A DNA stretch of 39,264 nt. Source: a virus. The stretch's first letter is position 1, and every line of letters begins with the position of its first letter. Of this stretch, positions 23,329 to 31,069 are shown one piece after another. Position numbers and translations under genes: made by a program. The notes under the pieces are model-generated. The model had not been told where the DNA came from. It did no database searches and saw nothing but the letters and a program-made list of their open reading frames with translations. The stretch spans positions 1 through 39,264 of IMG/VR virus record IMGVR_UViG_3300024518_003035. The stretch is one strand, 5' to 3'.

Positions 23329-23742
23329 TTATCCTTTGTATGAACACATTCCGCCATTAGCGATTAATTCCGCAATTTTATCTAAATGGTTCTCTGTCTT
23401 CTGAATCCTTTCATGGTCTCTCGATGTCATACCGTGAATATCGTTTAGCTTCTCTGCCCTATCGTCACTCTTTTCAGTTAGCTTCTCTAATGACTTGTTT
23501 ACCTGCTTGGTCTCAATATTTGTACTCGTAACCACTACGCCTATCGAACTTGTGTTTTCAGTTAGCTTAATGAGTATTGATTTTACATCTTTGACAATAG
23601 TCGTCATCACTGCCTCATAAGAGCTTACTGATTGTTCTTTTGCTTTCTCTTTTCCTTTACTGTAATCAAAAATAATCTTTAGCAAGATACCTACTGCTGC
23701 TAATATGATTGAAATTCCTTTAGCCAGTTCCATATCCATCAA
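23329..23742 (-). CDS. Membrane-anchored coiled-coil protein, 137 aa
   Basis: One N-terminal transmembrane helix (about 7-26: KGISIILAAVGILLKIIFDY), then charged coiled coil (VTSTNIETKQVNKSLEKLTEKSD...). The layout fits holin-like or spanin-like proteins, or a phage membrane scaffold. No lysis enzyme lies next to it, so a lysis role is unproven. It directly follows the portal gene with a 4-base overlap. Confidence 0.6.
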   Translation of the reverse strand: MMDMELAKGISIILAAVGILLKIIFDYSKGKEKAKEQSVSSYEAVMTTIVKDVKSILIKLTENTSSIGVVVTSTNIETKQVNKSLEKLTEKSDDRAEKLNDIHGMTSRDHERIQKTENHLDKIAELIANGGMCSYKG

Positions 23743-26081
23743 TCACCCTCAACCGTTTTTACATCGTACCCACCCTTACCGTTTGGGGTAATAACTGAGC
23801 TTTTCTTCTTGGCTGGACTTGCATCCACATTAACTGTAATAGGAGCAGATTTCACCTCTTTAGGCTTCTTCTCTTCCTTTTCTTCCTTGTCGGGTTTCTC
23901 CACATTGGCGGGCATTAAAGCTCGTTTATCTGCGTTCTGTTCTTTGATAAGGTCTACTTGTATTACTTTATCAGATTTCTGAGTGTCAGCATGAACCTTT
24001 ATCAATTCTACTTGGTGGCCATCTTCTGCTATTTTCTGCTGTGAGCTAACTGTTAAGTCAGTCTTAAGCATATCCTGTTCAAGTTCTTTTGCTTTGAGTT
24101 GTAACTCGCCGGCTATCTTTTGACCTTCTAGCTGTACTCTTTGCTGGTCAAGTTTGAGCTTTTCCATCTCAACCTGAATCTTACCCGCTGCCGCTGCTTG
24201 CTTATCCGCGTCAGCTTTTTGCAATTGTTCTTGAAGCTGTTGCATTTGTTGCTGCATTTGCCCTAATTGTTGCTGAGCTTGTTGCAATTGCTGAGTCAGT
24301 ACGCCTATTTCATCATCTTGGCCTTTTTTATTCAATTGGTCTGCAAGCTGTGGGTATTTCATAGCTGTAAAAGCATCCATTAAATCGGCCAAACCATCCT
24401 TACCAAACCAATCCTGAGCCCTAACTACCTTGCCCATACCAATCTCTTGAATAGCAGCCGACTTGCTTGACATCTCAATTAGTCCAGCGGCTTCCTCTTC
24501 TCTCTGAGTATTGAAATTAGAAGTTATGGAGGTAGTCACGTTAAAGTTACCATCACCCAAGCCTTCATCACCTTCGCCATTAATTTCTTCAATTGTTTCT
24601 TCTTCCTCATCATCCCTTAGAGTAATGGTTCGTTTTGTATCATAGATTACCGATAAGCCTGAATTAATGACCCTAGCTTCATGATTAATACACATTGCCA
24701 AATTATCGGGGTAATGGAAGTTAGCCGTATTAGCTTGACTAGCTTTTTGACGGATAGCCACACCTGAAACCTCGTTCGATTTCTCACCTAATGAAGCCTG
24801 ATTAATACCTGTAATAGCCCTTAAGTCTTCAAGTATGCTCATTTTCTGTTGTGTTAAATTGCTTAAATCAACTGAAAATTGGGCTCTTTGTGGAGCAGGA
24901 GCAAGGCTTCCATTAAGGGAAACCATGTTGTACTCTAGCGTGGCCTCATCAGATACGTTACTATTTGCATACTGAGTCTCAAAGCCCTCAAATTGTCCAG
25001 CAGCACCCACCCAAGGGGCTCGTGGTGCTTTAGCGATAATATCAGCTTCATTACTACTGACAAAGTTATAAAGTCTTAAAGGTGCCTTAATATCTCGAAT
25101 AAGACCTTTGCAGATAAAACGCCCATTAAGATTATCTTCTTTGCCAATCACCGTACAAATAGGGATTTCTTTCCAAGGTAATTCTTTTTCTTCAAGAATA
25201 TCCTGACCACTCATTTTGTAATACATCCAGTACGGGTCCTCTACTTCACGCTTTTGTAGAATTCTTTCATCACTTAATTCTTCCTTGACTTCATCCTCAA
25301 ATAATATCTTGGTTTGGCCTTCTTCCCTTCCAACACCAGCCACTTCAATAAGAGTACGAGTCTTAAACATCTTACAGTAATAATCGGCAATCATAACATC
25401 TTTCTCTGTCTGCCAGAAATCAGTCTGCTTTTGGTTGCTTTCCCAACTATTTAGAGGGAAATCAGGGTATTTAGTCTCATAGAGTGTTTTTTCTAGCGGG
25501 TTAATCACAAAGCCATACTCACAATCACTATAATCTGGTCTTTGTCTTCGCCAATCCATATACACGGAACGAGCGTCTTTAATCGGTTCTACTATAATCT
25601 TTTGGTTAAACGTACCCTCAATGAACTCAGTCTTGACAATATAATGCCCTCTTCCTTCATCTACTGAATCATCAAAAGCGGCTTGTCGCGCTTGACTTGC
25701 TATACTCTCATATTGAATCTGTCTGACTAAACCCTGTCTTCGTTCAGCGAACTTTTCATTAGCTCCTGAGTCAGTGGGTGAAATCTTTATCGAAGCCTTT
25801 GACTGTCTAGCTTGGTTCTTGGTGAAATCCGTAAACTGATTGGACCTCATTATTGTGAGGAATGAGCGTCTTGAGTTCTTTCTACTGGTTACATCATCAG
25901 GGTTCCATTGGTCATCATCTTCACCTATAGAGAACTTTTTATCGTCCTCCATAACGATTCTTTCAGAGCCTTCATAGTCTTGAATCTCTTTGAACCGTTC
26001 TAGTGCTAGCGTGTGTATTTCTTCTTGGACTTCTTCTGCGGTCTTCTTTTTAGTTTCTTCTGTGGATTGGGTCTTAGCCAT
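23739..26081 (-). CDS. Portal protein, P22 gp1 type
   Basis: 780 aa, against 725 in P22. Family landmarks: a long acidic N-terminus with QWNPDD and RSFLTIMRSNQF, SIKISPTDSGANEKFAERRQGLVRQIQY, YGFVINPLEKTLYETKYPD, an I-P-I-C-T-V-I-G-K-E-D-N segment, and ITGINQASLGEKSNEVSGVAIRQ. Residues about 590-680 are an extreme Gln-rich coiled coil, comparable to the P22 barrel. It forms the dodecameric ring at the packaging vertex. Just upstream are two hairpins that can hide the ribosome site. Confidence 0.9.
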   Translation of the reverse strand: MAKTQSTEETKKKTAEEVQEEIHTLALERFKEIQDYEGSERIVMEDDKKFSIGEDDDQWNPDDVTSRKNSRRSFLTIMRSNQFTDFTKNQARQSKASIKISPTDSGANEKFAERRQGLVRQIQYESIASQARQAAFDDSVDEGRGHYIVKTEFIEGTFNQKIIVEPIKDARSVYMDWRRQRPDYSDCEYGFVINPLEKTLYETKYPDFPLNSWESNQKQTDFWQTEKDVMIADYYCKMFKTRTLIEVAGVGREEGQTKILFEDEVKEELSDERILQKREVEDPYWMYYKMSGQDILEEKELPWKEIPICTVIGKEDNLNGRFICKGLIRDIKAPLRLYNFVSSNEADIIAKAPRAPWVGAAGQFEGFETQYANSNVSDEATLEYNMVSLNGSLAPAPQRAQFSVDLSNLTQQKMSILEDLRAITGINQASLGEKSNEVSGVAIRQKASQANTANFHYPDNLAMCINHEARVINSGLSVIYDTKRTITLRDDEEEETIEEINGEGDEGLGDGNFNVTTSITSNFNTQREEEAAGLIEMSSKSAAIQEIGMGKVVRAQDWFGKDGLADLMDAFTAMKYPQLADQLNKKGQDDEIGVLTQQLQQAQQQLGQMQQQMQQLQEQLQKADADKQAAAAGKIQVEMEKLKLDQQRVQLEGQKIAGELQLKAKELEQDMLKTDLTVSSQQKIAEDGHQVELIKVHADTQKSDKVIQVDLIKEQNADKRALMPANVEKPDKEEKEEKKPKEVKSAPITVNVDASPAKKKSSVITPNGKGGYDVKTVEGD

Positions 26082-26084
26082 TCA

Positions 26085-26128
26085 ACGCACCTCGTTGTAT
26101 ATTCAAAATGTGGTGCGTACTAAGTACG
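26085..26128 (-). promoter_or_regulatory. Hairpin pair covering the portal ribosome-binding site
   Basis: On the minus strand ACGCACC (26118-26112) is the exact complement of GGTGCGT (26091-26085). The second arm overlaps the portal Shine-Dalgarno GAGGTG, three to ten bases from the ATG. An upstream hairpin CGTAC-TTA-GTACG (26128-26116) shares three bases with the first arm, so the two structures compete. This is the layout of a translational on/off control. Pairing is visible; regulation is inferred. Confidence 0.5.
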
Positions 26129-26193
26129 GGGAGTTTTTACACTCGGTTATAATATATATATTTAAACTAAGGTAGGGGGTATTAAATTAAAAA

Positions 26194-26318
26194 GGATGAG
26201 TGTGCATTCAACGCCACACAGTTTCTAAGACCTCGTCTAGGCTTATTCTTTTACTCCTTGTGACAGGCTTGCGTGTTCTCCCTAGAAGTTCCAACACGAA
26301 CAGTAAACACACTCATCC
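26194..26318 (-). repeat. 11-bp inverted repeat enclosing a branched structure between terminase and portal genes
   Basis: GGATGAGTGTG at 26194-26204 and CACACTCATCC at 26308-26318 are perfect inverted copies. Between them, on the minus strand, are CGTGTT/AACACG and AAGCCT/AGGTCTT stems, giving a three-way junction. The 3' arm on the minus strand is followed by TTTTT. There is no ORF. Possible small RNA, processing site, or DNA site (for example a packaging or replication site next to terminase). A pac site is a reasonable alternative. Confidence 0.5.
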
Positions 26319-26321
26319 AAA

Positions 26322-26561
26322 CTACTCAAAAGGATTCTTAGGAAGGGGAGCCCAGTGGGTTATATCTTCACTAGTCAGCTCATTATCAGCATCTTCATCG
26401 AACCATTTGCCTTTCTCATAAAACCCCATAAAAGGAGCGTCTTTGTAGTCAGGGTATTCGTTTTCGTACAAATGAGGCAATAAGTTTACATTCCCGTTAT
26501 CAGATGGTTGGAAATCTTCAATCTTAATCCATTCTATCTTACCCAAAACTACTACCTCCAT
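26322..26561 (-). CDS. DUF551-like small protein, 79 aa
   Basis: Shows the DUF551 pattern: W-I-K...P near the N-terminus, GFYEKGKWF in the middle and the end THWAPLPKNPFE. These phage proteins are widespread and have no known activity. Start uncertain: the ATG at 26561 has AGAGG before it, whereas a TTG five codons in has an ideal GGAGG site. It overlaps the terminase 3' end by 23 bases. Confidence 0.75.
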   Translation of the reverse strand: MEVVVLGKIEWIKIEDFQPSDNGNVNLLPHLYENEYPDYKDAPFMGFYEKGKWFDEDADNELTSEDITHWAPLPKNPFE

Positions 26562-27987
26562 AACCTCTACTGTAAACTTGTTTCTTCACTGGCTTGACGC
26601 TTGCCTCATCTTTGCTCATATACACATAACGGACGCAATCTAAAATATGGTCATTTACTTTGACTATCTTTCCTTTCTCATCCCTACGATATAGCCTAAA
26701 TTCCTCAAAAAACATCCTTTGACTAGCAAACACCTTGAGCCTACCAGTGCTGAAAGCTTCCCATACTTTATAGATTCCCGCCTCAACAGCGTTTTGAGCT
26801 GGTGTAACCTTAAGACCTAAGTCCATATAAGACTGTATTAATTGGGTGCCATCGTTTTGACTTCTACCTCTTGCAGCGGGGTCAATCTTACCCTTTATCC
26901 AATCACCTCTTGCATGAAACGCCTGAGCGTGAATAGCGGGTTCAGCCTCACCTTTCTTGTAAACACTGTAAATATAGGTCGTATCTGTTTCTCTATCCAA
27001 TGCTATCCAACAACCAGCGGTATTATTCCAACCCACATCCATTGCATATAATTTAGGCCAGTGTTCAGGTATCTCAAAGTCGGGTACTGTTATCTCTGAT
27101 TCGGATACAGGATAAATAGCACCACTTCCTAATTGTGGAATACCCTTTGACCTGGCTTCACGTTGGTAAATGGGAATACTAGCCAATAACACGTCTCTTT
27201 GCTTCTCACTGATATGTGGAACATCCCACCAATCAGCCATCATGACAAATACAGCACCCACATTCTTTATATTAGCCCAATCACCCTCTGGTAAGAAATG
27301 CATTACAGTATCGGAAATACCCTCTAATGGGGTATAAGTGCAGATGCTAAGCCCTGTATCATCACCACCGCTAGTATCCATTAAACGTAATAAGCACTCA
27401 GTATGAATCAGAATGGGTGGTTCTTCATCTTCCCAAATAAAATCCTTCTTAGTTCCTTGGAATGCTTTACGCTTTTGGTCATAACTCTTGAATCCTAGTA
27501 AACTGGTACCACCTGATACGTGTTTAATCCTTACCGTTTCAATCGCCTCCGGAACACCTGTCTTTGGAGTAGTGCCAAGTATCAAGTGCTTTGGTATTAA
27601 TCCGCTGCCTATATCGTTTATATCTCCTAACAGCTTCTGTTGTAATATATCTCGCACCGTTTGACTAGTATCACCTGCTGCCCAGCCTTGAGTTGGTTTA
27701 GTGAATCTGCGCCCTTTCCACCAATCTGGGTATAATCCGGTTAAATGACACGTTACCTCATAGCCACCCATTGATTCTGTCTTGCCAATACGATTAGCAG
27801 CTAAACAGCATCTCTCTGTATAAGTTGCGCCAGCTTCAAAAAACTCCATGTGCTTTTTGTACAGCTCTCGTCTTAGTGGGCCTACTTCTGGGAAGTATGA
27901 TTTAATCTTGTTGTACTTGACACGGTTTGCAAGCTCCTCTTTGATGAGGATTTTCTCTATTAGTATTTCACGGTTAGATACTGGCAT
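26539..27987 (-). CDS. terL: Terminase large subunit
   Basis: 482 aa. ATPase: a Walker-A-like AANRIGKT at 63-70 and Walker B FIWEDEE at 183-189, with the catalytic acid pair. Nuclease: YAMDVGW with D317, KIDPAARG with D369, and DHILDCVRY with D446/D450, the three acid groups of the RNase-H-like domain. It cuts and pumps DNA through the portal into the head. The stop of the preceding gene directly abuts its ATG (TAAATG) and the RBS is weak, suggesting coupling. Confidence 0.92.
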   Translation of the reverse strand: MPVSNREILIEKILIKEELANRVKYNKIKSYFPEVGPLRRELYKKHMEFFEAGATYTERCCLAANRIGKTESMGGYEVTCHLTGLYPDWWKGRRFTKPTQGWAAGDTSQTVRDILQQKLLGDINDIGSGLIPKHLILGTTPKTGVPEAIETVRIKHVSGGTSLLGFKSYDQKRKAFQGTKKDFIWEDEEPPILIHTECLLRLMDTSGGDDTGLSICTYTPLEGISDTVMHFLPEGDWANIKNVGAVFVMMADWWDVPHISEKQRDVLLASIPIYQREARSKGIPQLGSGAIYPVSESEITVPDFEIPEHWPKLYAMDVGWNNTAGCWIALDRETDTTYIYSVYKKGEAEPAIHAQAFHARGDWIKGKIDPAARGRSQNDGTQLIQSYMDLGLKVTPAQNAVEAGIYKVWEAFSTGRLKVFASQRMFFEEFRLYRRDEKGKIVKVNDHILDCVRYVYMSKDEASVKPVKKQVYSRGYGGSSFG

Positions 27988-28260
27988 TTAATCGTCAAAC
28001 TCATTTAATGGCTTTGAATAGATTATCATATCTTTGTAATCATAAAGCTGAATAACACCATAATCATTTTTTAAATATATATCAGCCTCGGCAGCATAAT
28101 CAAGAATAACGGGGTTTGGGTTCACTCTATCCCCTTTTTTATCATTATATGAGTCTATCAAGTTCATATCTAAATCTTTAATATAAACCTTTCCATTTGG
28201 GTAAGCTGTACCCATCCACTCACCCTTAAATCTTACTATGGGTTTTAATTTCCTCATCAT
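27988..28260 (-). CDS. Standalone protein resembling the podovirus fibre N-terminal anchor module, 90 aa
   Basis: The region YPNGKVY...NPNPVILDYAAEADIYLKNDY closely parallels GGKVYTY...NANPVILDANGEANIWL in the tail-fibre protein at 6541-7557, so it looks like a single anchor domain without a fibre. I use the ATG with GGAGAGAG upstream (28258-28260); an upstream TTG at 28275 is possible. It lies between a tiny membrane protein and terminase. Role unknown; perhaps a collar or fibre-attachment protein, or a relic of a fibre gene. Confidence 0.65.
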   Translation of the reverse strand: MMRKLKPIVRFKGEWMGTAYPNGKVYIKDLDMNLIDSYNDKKGDRVNPNPVILDYAAEADIYLKNDYGVIQLYDYKDMIIYSKPLNEFDD

Positions 28261-28323
28261 CTCATCTCTCTCCAATTGCCCTTTTTAGGCTTTAAGTGTC
28301 ATTCTCTCACCGATGGGATAGAA

Positions 28324-28458
28324 CTATACATCAAACCACCATTTAATAAGAGCAATGAATCCCTCTAATATATTAGCTACTACAAAAAAGATACCCGCCC
28401 CTATCATCAAGCCTATCATTATGAATATTATCTGGGTCGTGTTGATTACTATGCTCAT
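28324..28458 (-). CDS. Small membrane protein, 44 aa
   Basis: Frame MSIVINTTQIIFIMIGLMIG... is almost all hydrophobic (about 8-36) and ends IKWWFDV. ATG follows GGAGACAGT, a good site. One or two membrane helices are possible. Candidate holin or inner-membrane effector, but no family recognised. Found between the small helical gene and the anchor-domain gene. Confidence 0.55.
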   Translation of the reverse strand: MSIVINTTQIIFIMIGLMIGAGIFFVVANILEGFIALIKWWFDV

Positions 28459-28468
28459 ACTGTCTCCT

Positions 28469-28666
28469 TCATATCCATTCTATTTCACATCCCATTAGAT
28501 AATTACAGCCTTTTTTAGCCCCTTCTAGCCATTTGTCTTTTTTTACTTTTAGTTTTACCATTCCAAAATACCCTTTTCTCTTTGTGTGCCATTCGCGAAC
28601 CTTTACTATTCTTTTAAGAAAGCTATAGCCAGTTTCGTAATAATAACTTTCATCTTTATCAGTCAT
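28469..28666 (-). CDS. Hypothetical basic protein, 65 aa
   Basis: Tyr/Lys-rich sequence (VREWHTKRKGYFGMVKLKVKKDKW) ending CNYLMGCEIEWI. ATG overlaps the previous stop (ATGA at 28666-28663), with AAGGAGACACA upstream. A small beta-type fold is likely. Function unknown. Confidence 0.6.
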   Translation of the reverse strand: MTDKDESYYYETGYSFLKRIVKVREWHTKRKGYFGMVKLKVKKDKWLEGAKKGCNYLMGCEIEWI

Positions 28667-28803
28667 TGTGTCTCCTTAAAGCACCTGATCCAGTCCTTAA
28701 CAGCCTCAAACTTAATTATAACTATATCTTGACACTGTACCGGAGCAATTCTGTATTCTTGCATTAGCTCATAAAACTCTTCACTTTCTAGTTCATCCAT
28801 CAT
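28663..28803 (-). CDS. Hypothetical protein, 46 aa
   Basis: Frame MMDELESEEFYELMQEYRIAP...WIRCFKETQ, acidic N-terminal helix then a hydrophobic strand. Its ATG lies in a 4-base overlap with the preceding 98-aa gene and follows AGGAGCTAGG. Its 3' end supplies the RBS of the next gene. Function unknown. Confidence 0.55.
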   Translation of the reverse strand: MMDELESEEFYELMQEYRIAPVQCQDIVIIKFEAVKDWIRCFKETQ

Positions 28804-29096
28804 CCTAGCTCCTTTAGTCTCTGTAATAGCTCATCTTCTGATAATGCTTCATAAGCGTTTAGGTTTGTCTGCTCAATTTCGGTGGGTTGTCTTCTCTCAA
28901 TATAAGGTAAAAGTACCTCAGCTATCTTTCTTTTCACTGATGGCTCAGTTTCCTTGTCCCACATTTCTTTCAGGAGAACCTCAACGGGGCCATCCTTACC
29001 ACTTTCTTTTATCTGCTCTAATAGCTTAGACCGCTTGCTACTCTTGCCTTTAACAGCCCCGCCTGTCTTTGGTAGTCCCTTTGGTTTAGTCTTCAT
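28800..29096 (-). CDS. Putative small terminase subunit / terminase-linked protein, 98 aa
   Basis: Basic N-terminus (MKTKPKGLPKTGGAVKGKSSKRSKL) followed by helices DGPVEVLLKEMWDKETEPSVKRKIAEVLLPY and a polar C-terminal ISxxEL-like helix. This general pattern is seen in short phage proteins upstream of terminase that are suggested small subunits. P22 gp3 is larger (162 aa). Placement three genes upstream of terL supports the call, but no unique motif proves it. Confidence 0.45.
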   Translation of the reverse strand: MKTKPKGLPKTGGAVKGKSSKRSKLLEQIKESGKDGPVEVLLKEMWDKETEPSVKRKIAEVLLPYIERRQPTEIEQTNLNAYEALSEDELLQRLKELG

Positions 29097-29115
29097 AATC
29101 AGTTCCTAATAGAAT

Positions 29116-29298
29116 CTATTTTGAATCTTTAGTTTTTTGAGTTACGTCTTGTAAACTCACTGTTTTTCCTGCCCTACTCGCTCCACTTTGTAAAGGGTTG
29201 GTGATAATCTCATCCATAAGGTCTCTCATTTCTTTCTGAGAATACCTTTCGGCCATTGTGTTTCTCATTAGAATAGCCGTACCGCTTGTTTCTTTCAT
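29116..29298 (-). CDS. Hypothetical protein, 60 aa
   Basis: Contains MRNTMAERYSQKEMRDLMDEIITNPL and a Ser/Lys-rich tail (SGASRAGKTVSLQDV). The ATG overlaps the upstream stop (ATGA at 29298-29295). Helical and basic, no membrane segment. Function unknown. Confidence 0.55.
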   Translation of the reverse strand: MKETSGTAILMRNTMAERYSQKEMRDLMDEIITNPLQSGASRAGKTVSLQDVTQKTKDSK

Positions 29299-29534
29299 TT
29301 AGTAACCTTGTTTTGCGTGTTTAAGTGCCATGTCTTCCAGTTATTTTCTTCTTTTTCCATTTTTATCTTAAGTTGTTTCATTTCTTCTAGGAACTTAGGG
29401 TCTCTTGGGTCATCGTACATTGATTTTATGTTTAAGCCAGGTAATTGCCCTATAATTAGCATTACCAATATAAATGGAGAGAATACCGCCATGACTCCTA
29501 TAAAATATACTAGGATTACGAAAGTTTCACTCAT
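29295..29534 (-). CDS. Membrane protein with cytoplasmic coiled tail, 79 aa
   Basis: N-terminal hydrophobic segment (about 5-34: FVILVYFIGVMAVFSPFILVMLIIG) is long enough for one long or two short membrane helices. The remainder is charged (FLEEMKQLKIKMEKEENNW). Overlaps the next gene by 4 bases. Could be a holin-like or inner-membrane anchored protein; no family recognised. Confidence 0.6.
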   Translation of the reverse strand: MSETFVILVYFIGVMAVFSPFILVMLIIGQLPGLNIKSMYDDPRDPKFLEEMKQLKIKMEKEENNWKTWHLNTQNKVTK

Positions 29535-29696
29535 CTATCCCTCACTCCAATAGGAACCTTCTCCCGGCTTATCCATTCTTATTGATTTTCTGCAATCGTA
29601 GCAGAAGAATTCACCTTTTTCCGGCCTACTCTTCGGCACAATAGTGTCCATAGTCTTATTGCATTGAGGGCAGTTTGGTTTTGTTGGTTGGTTCAT
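29535..29696 (-). CDS. Small zinc-ribbon protein, 53 aa
   Basis: Frame MNQPTKPNCPQCNKTMD... has two CxxC pairs, C9/C12 and C32/C35, spaced as in a small zinc ribbon, with a basic linker. ATG overlaps the upstream stop (ATGA at 29696-29693). Small zinc ribbons in phages often bind nucleic acid or host RNA polymerase. The family is not identified. Confidence 0.65.
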   Translation of the reverse strand: MNQPTKPNCPQCNKTMDTIVPKSRPEKGEFFCYDCRKSIRMDKPGEGSYWSEG

Positions 29697-29971
29697 GGGT
29701 TAACCTTCTTTAAAAGTGCTCCTTGAGCCTCTATCAGCTTGTGGTGTTTGGTTAGAAGCTCCTCATAGTCCTTGTAAATCTCCTGTTTTGCTTTATACAT
29801 TTCTGTTTCCCTTTTGCGGGAAGCGGCTTCGAGTATTAGATGCTCAGACTTTAGGTGTTCAATTTTATAATATTCATCTTCTAAAAGGCTTTGATAATGT
29901 TTAAGTGAGCTTTTTAAAGATTCTGTTTCACTCAATGGCATAAAAAAGTATTTAAATAAATTCTGACTCAT
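29693..29971 (-). CDS. Coiled-coil protein, 92 aa
   Basis: Nearly whole length is charged helix with heptad-like spacing (LKSSLKHYQSLLEDEYYKIEHLKSEHLI, TEMYKAKQEIYKDYEELLTKHHKLIE). No membrane segment. It lies between a membrane-anchored Cys-rich protein and the zinc-ribbon gene. A structural or adaptor role is plausible but unknown. Confidence 0.6.
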   Translation of the reverse strand: MSQNLFKYFFMPLSETESLKSSLKHYQSLLEDEYYKIEHLKSEHLILEAASRKRETEMYKAKQEIYKDYEELLTKHHKLIEAQGALLKKVNP

Positions 29972-29974
29972 AGG

Positions 29975-30403
29975 TTATCCTAGTTTTAAATATACTCCTG
30001 ACATAATTACAACGGTTAGGAAAAAGATAGTTGATACCCAAATAAGCCAAGTGACTGTATTGTTAAGTTTTTTATCTAGTTTATCAATTGTATAAAGAGA
30101 TTCTTCATAGTCCTTCGCTTTTACGTAAAGCTCTGGGTCTGGTTTTTTATCCTTGATTGCCTCATATTTAGCTTTCCAATCAATAGGGGTGAAACCTTTA
30201 CAGGTTAAGTCTTTGTTCTCTCTTTTGGGATAGTAACCATATTCCTTTTGAACAAAACCTTCCTTATAATCATTTACTTTTCCTTTGATTTTTACTGTTA
30301 GATCGCTATTGCAAACATCTAAACCATGCAAATTTGTTATGGGTTGAAAGTATTCATAATGCTTGCAGTTACTACAACCCGCATTCTTTTTTGTATTACT
30401 CAT
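29975..30403 (-). CDS. Cysteine-containing protein with C-terminal membrane anchor, 142 aa
   Basis: N-terminal part has C10, C13 (CSNC), then C31 and C68, which could bind metal. The centre is charged. A C-terminal hydrophobic helix (TWLIWVSTIFFLTVVIMSGVYL) is a tail anchor. Start overlaps the upstream gene by 4 bases. Function unknown; a tail-anchored small zinc protein could act at the inner membrane. Confidence 0.65.
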   Translation of the reverse strand: MSNTKKNAGCSNCKHYEYFQPITNLHGLDVCNSDLTVKIKGKVNDYKEGFVQKEYGYYPKRENKDLTCKGFTPIDWKAKYEAIKDKKPDPELYVKAKDYEESLYTIDKLDKKLNNTVTWLIWVSTIFFLTVVIMSGVYLKLG

Positions 30404-30657
30404 TCAAACCTCCCACCATCAACTAAGTTGCAAATTCTTAAATACATATCAGTGTTATTATCTTCAGTATCACCTATTTTAAACGATGGATACCAATTTT
30501 CAATCATATACTTAGTTCCTGAGATTTCATTTACATACTCATATCTAATGATTGATTTACCAAAGTTACGCTCTTGTGGGTTCTCTTGAGTATAGCAGTG
30601 TTTAGTTATTTTCCACTTATATTTTTCGCTTTCTTTTACCACTAAAGGTGTAATCAT
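30400..30657 (-). CDS. Hypothetical beta-rich protein, 85 aa
   Basis: Many aromatic and charged residues (KYKWKITKHCYTQEN, KSIIRYEYVNEISGTKYMIENWYPSF). Small globular beta protein. Linked by 4-base overlaps on both sides. No recognised family. Confidence 0.6.
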   Translation of the reverse strand: MITPLVVKESEKYKWKITKHCYTQENPQERNFGKSIIRYEYVNEISGTKYMIENWYPSFKIGDTEDNNTDMYLRICNLVDGGRFE

Positions 30658-30815
30658 TCAAAACCTCGTTTCATCTCTTCTTTTTGCTTATCAGTGGCCA
30701 GGTAGTACATATCTTTGTATCTCCTCTCGAAAATTGGTAATGCTTTTTTTGATAGTCCTGATTGTTCCCAGTTGAAACGAGCTACTCCCTTTAATATTTT
30801 TGTTAGAGAACTCAT
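30654..30815 (-). CDS. Hypothetical basic helical protein, 53 aa
   Basis: I start this at MSSLTKILKG (ATG 30813-30815), which forms an ATGA overlap with the previous stop and has CAGAGGG upstream. A longer start at 30851 has no site. It contains NWEQSGLSKKALPIFERRYKDMYYLATDKQ, mostly helical and basic. Function unknown. Confidence 0.55.
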   Translation of the reverse strand: MSSLTKILKGVARFNWEQSGLSKKALPIFERRYKDMYYLATDKQKEEMKRGFE

Positions 30816-31069
30816 CCCTCTGTTTCCCTTGGGTCGCCTTGGTGGTCCCATTCTCTTAGCTTATTGCCATTATACGCTTTAACCGCTAAATCAGCGTATT
30901 TATCAGATAGTTTCTTGTAGTCTTCTAATAGGGCTAGGTATTTAGTCTCGTAGTTAGGGGGTAGTTCGGTTTCACGAGTATTATTACTGGTATAAAAAAC
31001 GTTTGTTAAACCGGCTTCATTAAGACTTTCCTCAAATTCTTTTCGAGATTCTTCTAGAGTTTTATTCAT
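30812..31069 (-). CDS. Hypothetical helical protein, 85 aa, carrying the segment duplicated at 38.9 kb
   Basis: Helical, charged protein (EESRKEFEESLNEAGL, LALLEDYKKLSDKYADLAVKA). The 87 bases at 30876-30962, coding for its middle part, occur again in opposite orientation at 38893-38979 with about seven differences. Start overlaps the upstream stop as ATGA. Coiled-coil character but no family. Confidence 0.65.
   Translation of the reverse strand: MNKTLEESRKEFEESLNEAGLTNVFYTSNNTRETELPPNYETKYLALLEDYKKLSDKYADLAVKAYNGNKLREWDHQGDPRETEG
30876..30962. repeat. 87-bp dispersed inverted repeat, copy within the 85-aa gene
   Basis: Reverse complement of this stretch matches 38893-38979 at about 80 of 87 positions. 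One end matches for about 39 bases and the other for about 26 without a difference; differences cluster between. This copy is inside an intact frame; the other is not. It indicates a duplication with inversion, or exchange with a relative. Confidence 0.8.

Noticed and set aside
23329-23742. Holin or spanin for the membrane-anchored coil
   Set aside because: Topology allows it, but no endolysin or partner is present nearby, so I kept the call descriptive.
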